Positions 41,682-46,664 of a DNA stretch of 46,664 nt are shown here, one piece after another; the first letter of the stretch is position 1, and each line of letters begins with the position of its first letter. This DNA comes from Terriglobia bacterium (lineage in GTDB: Bacteria; Acidobacteriota; Terriglobia; Bryobacterales; Bryobacteraceae). Below the pieces are notes generated by a model. That model was not told the origin of the DNA. It saw only the letters and a program-made list of their open reading frames with translations, and searched no databases. The DNA lies in NCBI GenBank assembly GCA_020073145.1, contig JAIQFS010000042.1, positions 1 through 46,664 on the forward strand, written 5' to 3'. A program made the translations under genes and the position numbers.

Positions 41682-42542
41682 ATGTTCCAACGAGTCGTTC
41701 TGGCCATTCTGGCGCTGGCCCTTGCCGCCGGCGCGCAATCCAGGTTTCAGTTGAAAGTGCATACCGGCCGCGGCGCCAACGGATACGACGTCAACTCCAC
41801 CCTGATTTCCGGCGAACGCGACATGCTGGTGATCGACCCGCAGTTCACGCTCAGTGAAGCTCATCGCCTGGCCGCGGAGATTCTCGAATCCAAGAAAAAT
41901 CTGACGACGATCTATGTCACCCACGCCCACCCCGACCATCTGTTCGGGTTGGCCGTGCTGAAACAGGCGTTTCCGTCCGCCCGCATCGTCGCGCTTCCGG
42001 CCGCAGCTAACGCGGCCAAGACCGCTTGGCCGGCGCGGCAGAAATTCTGGTTCCCCACCTACGGAAACAACATCCCCGGCCCGGAGCCGGTGGCGCCCGA
42101 GGAGCTGGCAACGCCGGCTCTGACGCTCGAAGGCGAATCGTTCCCGATCACGGGCGGCGTGCAGGGCGATGGCCCGGGCAACAGCTTCGTGTTCATTCCG
42201 TCGCTCCAGGCCGTGGTGGCGGGCGATACAGTGTTCGACCGCGTCTACTTCGGCGTTCCGCGAGACAAGGCTCGCGAAGACTGGATGAAGACCCTGGACC
42301 AGATTTCGGCGCTGCGGCCCGCTATCGTCATTCCCGGCCACGAAGGTCCGGGCGCAACCCACGATCTGGCGGCGATCGCGTTCATGAAGAAATACATCGC
42401 CGACTGGGACCGGAACGTGGCGGCTTCGAAAAACGCAGCCGAGATGCGGGCGCGAGTCCTCCAAGAGTATCCGGGGCTGGGGATGGAATTCACTCTCAAC
42501 GACCGCGTCGCGGCCTTCTTCCCTGCGAACTCGGCCAAATAA
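41682..42542 (+). CDS. Secreted MBL-fold hydrolase (third copy in the window)
   Basis: The 286-residue protein has a short signal peptide (MFQRVVLAILALALAAGAQS) and an intact motif THAHPDH with H81, H83, D85 and H86. The Asp of VVAGDTVFD and the His of IPGHEGPG complete the metal site. It differs from the other two MBL proteins (no VYKSL ending) and belongs to another branch, closest in style to the quorum-lactonase/glyoxalase-II-like periplasmic hydrolases. The ATG lacks a Shine-Dalgarno; TACAAT (41670-41675) ends 6 nt before it, so the message is probably leaderless. Confidence 0.88.
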   Translation: MFQRVVLAILALALAAGAQSRFQLKVHTGRGANGYDVNSTLISGERDMLVIDPQFTLSEAHRLAAEILESKKNLTTIYVTHAHPDHLFGLAVLKQAFPSARIVALPAAANAAKTAWPARQKFWFPTYGNNIPGPEPVAPEELATPALTLEGESFPITGGVQGDGPGNSFVFIPSLQAVVAGDTVFDRVYFGVPRDKAREDWMKTLDQISALRPAIVIPGHEGPGATHDLAAIAFMKKYIADWDRNVAASKNAAEMRARVLQEYPGLGMEFTLNDRVAAFFPANSAK

Positions 42543-42563
42543 GGGGTGGGCGCGGCCCCACCG

Positions 42564-42593
42564 TTGACACCCGGGGCGGGAGAACTGTAGGAT
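42564..42593 (+). promoter_or_regulatory. Sigma-70 promoter of the PQQ sugar dehydrogenase gene
   Basis: A consensus TTGACA (42564-42569) and TAGGAT (42588-42593) are 18 nt apart. Transcription would begin near 42600, giving a leader of about 20 nt that contains the GAGGAG ribosome site before the ATG at 42621. Confidence 0.6.
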
Positions 42594-42620
42594 CGAACGG
42601 TCGGTAATCGAGGAGTCGCC

Positions 42621-43841
42621 ATGAGAAAGAAGACGCAAGTCCGGCTGGCGGTGTTTGCCGCCCTACTGGGAGCCAGCGCGTACGGAGCACGTAACGTTCC
42701 GTTTCAGAATGGGATCCCGGTGGCCCCGAAGGGGCTGGCCGGACGGCCGCTGCCGCACCTGCCGGCGGAATTCGATACCGGCGAAGGCGTGCGCATCCGG
42801 GTGAGAGCGGTCACGACGGCGCTGGAATATCCGTTCGGCCTGGCTTTTCTGCCCGACGGCACGATGCTGGTGACCGAGCGCGCGGGGCGGCTGCGCATCA
42901 TCCGCAATGGCGTGCTGGATCCCAAACCGGCGGGGGGCCCGACGGCGTATTTCGCGGGTGACTCGGGACTGCCGGGCGCGGTGCACGGCTACATGGACGT
43001 GGCGCTCCATCCGCGCTTTGCCGAAAATCATTTCGTCTATCTCACCTACACCAAGCCGCTGGATGAAAAGCGGCGCGTGGCGGCGCTGGCGCGCGGGCGC
43101 TGGGAGAATGGCGCGCTCACCGACGTGAAGGATTTGTTCGTGACCGATGGAAGCGGCCCGTCTCGGATCGCGTACGGACGCGACGGCACGGTATACATGA
43201 CGGTCAGCGGCGGCAATCCCGACGATTCCCAGAATCCCAATACCGATGGCGGCAAAGTGCTGCGCCTCGCTGACGATGGCAGCATCCCGTCCGATAATCC
43301 GTTTGTGGGGCAGGCCGGGCACAAGCCGGAAGTCTACACGTTGGGGCACCGCAATTCGCTGGGGCTGGCGCTCAATCCGGCGACGGGCGCGATGTGGCAG
43401 AACGAAAACGGGCCGAATGGCGGCGACGAGATCAACATCCTGAGGGCCGGTCGCAATTACGGCTGGCCGATTGTGAGCCTGGGGCGGACGTATCAAGGAC
43501 CGTGGCAATCGGAGCGGCCTCGGCACGAAGGCTTCGAGCCGCCGGTGGTGTACTGGATGCCGGCCATCGCCCCGTCGGGAATGGCGTTCTATACCGGCGA
43601 CCGCTTCCCGCAGTGGCAGGGTGACATCTTTGTCGGCGGTCTGCGCACGGGAGAAATCCCGGGCACCGGCCACCTGGAGCGCATCCTCCTCAACGAAAAA
43701 GGCGAAGAATTGCGGCGCGAATCCTTGCTGACGGAGCTGCGGCAACGCATTCGCGACGTGCGGCAGGGGCCGGATGGCCTGCTCTATGTGCTGACCGACG
43801 AGAAGCCGGGCGCGGTGCTGCGGATCGAGCCGGCGCGGTAA
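42621..43841 (+). CDS. Secreted PQQ-dependent sugar (aldose) dehydrogenase
   Basis: The 406-residue product has a signal peptide (MRKKTQVRLAVFAALLGASA) and the six-blade propeller of the YliI/soluble glucose dehydrogenase group: EYPFGLAFLPDGTMLVTERA, GRLRIIRNG, GYMDVALHPRFAENHFVYLT, VYTLGHRNSLGLALNPATGA, WQNENGPNGGDEINIL and RQGPDGLLYVLTDE. It should oxidise aldoses in the periplasm with PQQ and calcium. GAGGAG before the ATG fits the start. The last 74 nt of the gene region (43769-43842) recur almost exactly at 44434-44507, on the other side of the brnTA module. Confidence 0.9.
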   Translation: MRKKTQVRLAVFAALLGASAYGARNVPFQNGIPVAPKGLAGRPLPHLPAEFDTGEGVRIRVRAVTTALEYPFGLAFLPDGTMLVTERAGRLRIIRNGVLDPKPAGGPTAYFAGDSGLPGAVHGYMDVALHPRFAENHFVYLTYTKPLDEKRRVAALARGRWENGALTDVKDLFVTDGSGPSRIAYGRDGTVYMTVSGGNPDDSQNPNTDGGKVLRLADDGSIPSDNPFVGQAGHKPEVYTLGHRNSLGLALNPATGAMWQNENGPNGGDEINILRAGRNYGWPIVSLGRTYQGPWQSERPRHEGFEPPVVYWMPAIAPSGMAFYTGDRFPQWQGDIFVGGLRTGEIPGTGHLERILLNEKGEELRRESLLTELRQRIRDVRQGPDGLLYVLTDEKPGAVLRIEPAR

Positions 43842-43842
43842 G
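43769..43842 (+). repeat. 74-bp direct repeat, native copy at the dehydrogenase 3' end
   Basis: This block encodes the last 23 codons and stop of the dehydrogenase (from PDGLLYVLTDE to IEPAR). It is 72/74 identical to 44434-44507. The two differences, GAG/GAA and CGG/CGA, are synonymous. The block flanks brnTA on its left side like an attachment site. Confidence 0.9.
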
Positions 43843-43874
43843 GAACGCTAGCGCGGATCAGGTATACGAAGCCG

Positions 43875-44123
43875 TCACTTCTGTCGCCGGCTGGCGGACC
43901 GCACCGGAGGCTGCGCCGGCCATTGAATCGTGGGGCGCCGTTTCTGAGCTGCGCAGTCTCTCAGGAACAGATTGATGAGATTTTGATAGGGCATCCCCAG
44001 ATCGGCCGCCATCCGCTTGAAGTAGTCGACCGCTTGCGCGTCGAGACGGATGGTAATCTGCCGCTTGAGCGGCTTGACGTAGGGATTCTTACGGGACCGG
44101 GAAAAGTCGTATTCGCTTCTCAT
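43875..44123 (-). CDS. brnA: BrnA-type antitoxin
   Basis: The 82-residue product (MRSEYDFSRSRKNPYVKPLK) contains RQITIRLDAQAVDYFKRMAA and MPYQNLINLFLRDCA, the ribbon-helix-helix pattern of BrnA/CopG-like antitoxins. The ATG at 44123 overlaps the brnT stop in an ATGA junction. BrnA binds and neutralises BrnT and represses the operon. The order toxin then antitoxin is the normal one for this family. Confidence 0.88.
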   Translation of the reverse strand: MRSEYDFSRSRKNPYVKPLKRQITIRLDAQAVDYFKRMAADLGMPYQNLINLFLRDCAAQKRRPTIQWPAQPPVRSASRRQK

Positions 44124-44410
44124 CGAAAACTCCAATAGAGCTTTTCTTCTTGTGCTGTAGCGCGCCTGGCAGAAATCAGCCGGATGACCGAGTCGTCCTC
44201 GCGGTAGCTATGACAGACGATCAGGCACCGCGCCTGAAAGCTGTAACCGAGCAGTAGGAATCGAGCCTCGTGCCGGGAGTGGTCCGGATCGTCGATCAAG
44301 CGGGCGTTTTCGTCAAGAAACACGGTTTGAGCCTCGTCGAACGTGACGCCGTGCTTGGCGACGTTGGATCGCGATTTACGCCGATCCCAGGCAAACTCGA
44401 TATTGCCCAC
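44120..44410 (-). CDS. brnT: BrnT-type ribonuclease toxin
   Basis: The 96-residue protein shows the BrnT pattern IEFAWDRRKSRSNVAKHGVT, FDEAQTVFLDE, DDPDHSRHEARFLLLGYS and IRLISARRATAQEEKLY, a RelE-like fold whose family members cut RNA. The start is GTG 44410. It lacks a Shine-Dalgarno, and TAAAAT (44422-44417) ends 6 nt before it, so the transcript is probably leaderless. The gene and brnA lie between two 74-bp direct repeats. Confidence 0.88.
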   Translation of the reverse strand: MGNIEFAWDRRKSRSNVAKHGVTFDEAQTVFLDENARLIDDPDHSRHEARFLLLGYSFQARCLIVCHSYREDDSVIRLISARRATAQEEKLYWSFR

Positions 44411-44433
44411 AGCATTATTTTAGCAACATGGAC

Positions 44434-44507
44434 GCCGGATGGCCTGCTCTATGTGCTGACCGACGAAAAGCCGGGCGCGGTGCTGCGGATCGAGCCGGCG
44501 CGATAAG
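44434..44507 (+). repeat. 74-bp direct repeat, second copy beyond brnTA
   Basis: This is a 72/74 match to the 3' end of the PQQ dehydrogenase gene (43769-43842), including its stop codon, but here it has no gene in front of it. The frame upstream reads into brnT antisense. It marks the right end of the approximately 590-bp brnTA insert. Confidence 0.9.
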
Positions 44508-44547
44508 AGGCGGGCGCGCGAGCGGCCTCGGAAGAAGGGTGTCCGCC

Positions 44548-45417
44548 CTACCGGTGAGGCGCTGACGCCGCTTTTTTCACTGCGCCTTTGCCCAGGAATT
44601 CCACCAACGCCGCGTTCACTTCGTCGGCGTGAGTCCAGGTCACGGCGTGCGGCCCATCGGGAATCGCCACCAAGCGAGCGCCCTGAACGATTTTGGCGGT
44701 GCGGCGCCCCGCGGCATGAATGGGCACAATGCGGTCGGCCTCGCCGTGAATCACCAGGGTGGGGACGTCGATGCGCGCCAGGTCCTGGCGAAAGTCTTCA
44801 ACCCACGTGGGGACGCAGGCCACACAAGCGGTGGGCGATGCCGCAGCCGCGACGCTCCAGCTGGCCTGGATGGCCTGCTGGCTGATGCGCTTCCCTAAGA
44901 GCAGGTCGGTATTGTAGAAATTCTGAAAAAACTCCGTGAAGAACGCGTACCGGTCGGCGGCCACGGCTTTTCGGATGCCCTCGAAGACACTGCCGTCGAC
45001 CCCTTCCTGGTTATCCGCGGTCTTGAGCAGGAATGGCGGAATGCCTCCGATGATCACCGCCTGGCTCACCCCTTTGGATCCATATTTTCCGAGGTAGCGC
45101 GCCACTTCGCCGCCGCCCATCGAGAAGCCGACGAGCGCGAAATCCCGCAGCTTCAGATGGGTCACGAGCTGACGCAGATCTTCGGCGAAGGTGTCGTAGT
45201 TGTAACCCGCAGCGGGCTGGCTGGATTTGCCGAACCCTCTGCGGTCATAGGTAATGACGCGGCGGCCCGCTGCCAGAAGCTCGGGAACCTGGCGCTCCCA
45301 CGAGGCGCCGCTGAGCGGGTATCCGTGGATCAGGACGACGGGCACGCCTGAACCATGATCTTCATAATAGAGATCGATGTCGCCGGAATTTTCTTTGCCG
45401 ACAGTCACGTAGGGCAT
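44548..45417 (-). CDS. Alpha/beta-hydrolase, cofactor-free haloperoxidase (chloroperoxidase) type
   Basis: The 289-residue product has VPVVLIHGYPLSGASWERQV, YDRRGFGKSSQP, the nucleophile motif GFSMGGGEVARYLG, the acid in VIHGEADRIVP and the His in PDGPHAVTWTH. This is the arrangement of non-haem haloperoxidases and related esterases, which act as hydrolases or perhydrolases. No signal peptide is visible. The ATG at 45417 has AGGAGA upstream; the open frame reaches 45462 without family similarity. Confidence 0.9.
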   Translation of the reverse strand: MPYVTVGKENSGDIDLYYEDHGSGVPVVLIHGYPLSGASWERQVPELLAAGRRVITYDRRGFGKSSQPAAGYNYDTFAEDLRQLVTHLKLRDFALVGFSMGGGEVARYLGKYGSKGVSQAVIIGGIPPFLLKTADNQEGVDGSVFEGIRKAVAADRYAFFTEFFQNFYNTDLLLGKRISQQAIQASWSVAAAASPTACVACVPTWVEDFRQDLARIDVPTLVIHGEADRIVPIHAAGRRTAKIVQGARLVAIPDGPHAVTWTHADEVNAALVEFLGKGAVKKAASAPHR

Positions 45418-45665
45418 GGAGTTTCTCCTGATACTTCTAGGGTGATAGTGGACGCCCGCCACATTCTGGGAACGGAATCGTGAGAGGGCGCATGACGATT
45501 TCCCAACGCGGTGAGTTCTGGTTGCCGGGGCGGCCGATCGGGATGCGCGCTCAACAACCGCCTTGATTCGATTCTACGATCTGGATGGAGCGGAGACACG
45601 CGGTACTTTTACGCGAACGGCGCGGCGTGGACGGTTCGATACAATTCCGCACGGGTTGGCGCCTT

Positions 45666-46475
45666 TTACTTGCCAACGAGATGCTTGAGATCGGCGTTAT
45701 TTTCCTGGCAAATGTATTCGTAGGGCTCCATGCCGGGGTGGAAGAGAATGCTCCAGGCCGCGGTCCAGGGTTTGGAGTACGTTCCCGGATCGTCGATTGT
45801 GGCCTCGTAATGCAGGATCAGTTCATTCACGCGAGTGAACCGCTCGGTGACGTGAAGCTGCTCGGTATGGGGGTGGCCGGCGGCGTCGAGCCAGCTTCGA
45901 TCATTGAAGCCGGTGACGTCCACGACCAGGGTGTCACCCTCCCAGCGGCCGATGCCTTCGCCCAAATAGGTGGGATTCAACCGGTCGGCTGGGGTGTGCT
46001 TGCGCCCGTCCATGTAGACCACGCGCCACATGTGAGCGCCGCCTTCGAACACAAACAGGATGCGGTTGGGCAATTGATAGATCTGAAACGGGAACGAGGT
46101 GGCGTACATGCGCGGAATGCCAGGCGGCAGGCAGAAGCCTTCGGGATCGTCTTTGGTGACCGTGGCGTTGCGCTGGTCGAAGGCGGCCTTGGCCCAAGGC
46201 AGAAACGAAACCTGCTGTTTCTTTTCCGGCTGCGCGGTGCCGGCAAAGCCGCCGCCACTGCCGGCCATGTCGCCCACGCCGGGAGGCACCCAGGACCCGG
46301 CGGCGTTGCCCAAATCGGGATGGCCATCGGGCAGGCGCGGCGCGGCCGGAATGTTCTGGCGCGTCAGGGCGGCGGCCACCTGGCGGCCGTCGAAATCATC
46401 CTGCGCGAAAGCGCAGAGGGAGAAAGCCAGCAGAGCGGCGCTGGGCGTCAAGCAAGGCGGCAGGCGCATAGCCAT
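45666..46475 (-). CDS. Secreted WxGDxL-family protein (copy E, single unit)
   Basis: The 269-residue product starts at an ATG 6 nt after AGGAGG (46475), with a signal peptide ending near CAFAQDDF. Its landmarks are FCLPPGIPRMYATSFPFQIY, WRVVYMDGRKHTPADR, GRWEGDTLVVDVTGFNDRSW, LHVTERFTRVNELILHYEAT, DPGTYSKPWT and YEYICQENN. These match each half of the two-repeat protein at 36095, so copy E is the single-unit form. It is not next to an MBL gene. The function is unknown. Confidence 0.82.
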   Translation of the reverse strand: MAMRLPPCLTPSAALLAFSLCAFAQDDFDGRQVAAALTRQNIPAAPRLPDGHPDLGNAAGSWVPPGVGDMAGSGGGFAGTAQPEKKQQVSFLPWAKAAFDQRNATVTKDDPEGFCLPPGIPRMYATSFPFQIYQLPNRILFVFEGGAHMWRVVYMDGRKHTPADRLNPTYLGEGIGRWEGDTLVVDVTGFNDRSWLDAAGHPHTEQLHVTERFTRVNELILHYEATIDDPGTYSKPWTAAWSILFHPGMEPYEYICQENNADLKHLVGK

Positions 46476-46527
46476 GATTTGCCTCCTGAACATGATAGTC
46501 CCAAGGAAGGCCGGGTGGGGGAATCGC

Positions 46528-46664
46528 GAATTGGGTCACCTAAAATGTCACCAGAGGAGACTCGGATGGGTCAAATGAGAATGTAACCCAAGAAGGCGCG
46601 AAGCATGACACCCATGAAAGGTGGACATGAACGCGCGCAAGCAGTATTTGGAAGAACTCGTGAA
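46528..46664 (+). mobile_element. Possible left end of an insertion sequence, with a transposase start
   Basis: The last bases hold a short direct repeat GTCACC (46537 region and 46548 region) followed, at ATG 46627, by 12 codons MNARKQYLEELV that run off the window. As I recall, several IS/integrase-type transposases from acidobacteria begin with a similar MNARKQYL sequence. The element boundary and inverted repeat cannot be confirmed because the right part is missing. An overlapping frame from an earlier ATG (46605) is a possible alternative. Confidence 0.35.

Overview
The window is GC-rich, densely coded DNA from a soil-type Acidobacteriota, most likely the Solibacter/Bryobacter lineage. 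That placement is an inference from gene content: a Ser/Thr kinase fused to a TolB-like propeller, a TIGR03435 soil protein, a protein with the Solibacter-type TIGR03437 domain, many secreted proteins of one abundant acidobacterial family, PQQ dehydrogenases, and the NRRNAQK-type protein start at the left edge. No rRNA, tRNA, CRISPR array or complete insertion sequence was recognised.

Layout. 1-2240: a decayed island, all on the minus strand, with an RHS remnant, a frameshifted Mrr restriction endonuclease and a MntA/HepT toxin-antitoxin pair. 2480-12750: kinase-propeller, secreted esterase, REP-like hairpins, cytochrome c-PQQ dehydrogenase, divergent MoaD-like plus BNR-propeller pair, Gly/Arg-rich secreted protein, glycolate-oxidase-like flavoprotein and a stand-alone TonB C-terminal domain. 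12776-17300 (minus): Pit phosphate transporter with its DUF47 partner, TtcA-like ATPase, a collapsed hicBA remnant, VapBC and an aldo/keto reductase. 17581-24000: TPR protein, DUF3303, a YraN/methyltransferase/aminotransferase operon, glycine-zipper lipoprotein, and a secreted kinase-like protein. 24325-28542: a secreted WxGDxL-family protein coupled to a metallo-beta-lactamase (MBL) fold hydrolase, then a large TIGR03437 surface protein. 28544-36057: membrane winged-helix regulator, DUF4159, divergent FolD homologue, VOC protein, CpxAR-like two-component system and the TIGR03435 protein. 36095-40577 (minus): a four-gene cluster, MBL plus three WxGDxL-family proteins, paralogous to the pair at 24325-26183. 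40786-46664: small secreted proteins, a third MBL hydrolase, a PQQ sugar dehydrogenase followed by a brnTA module flanked by 74-bp direct repeats of the dehydrogenase 3' end, a haloperoxidase-like hydrolase, a fifth WxGDxL protein and what may be the edge of an insertion sequence.

How the genes fit together. Much of the window encodes exported proteins (signal peptides, propellers, PQQ enzymes, MBL hydrolases), consistent with an oligotrophic soil heterotroph that does much of its chemistry in the periplasm. The best candidates for undescribed biology are the repeated WxGDxL/MBL clusters and the brnTA module that appears to have integrated at a gene 3' end while carrying its own copy of that end. 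Several genes have a -10-like hexamer 6-7 nt before the start codon and no Shine-Dalgarno, which suggests leaderless transcripts. All product names rest on motif recognition by eye; no database search was run.
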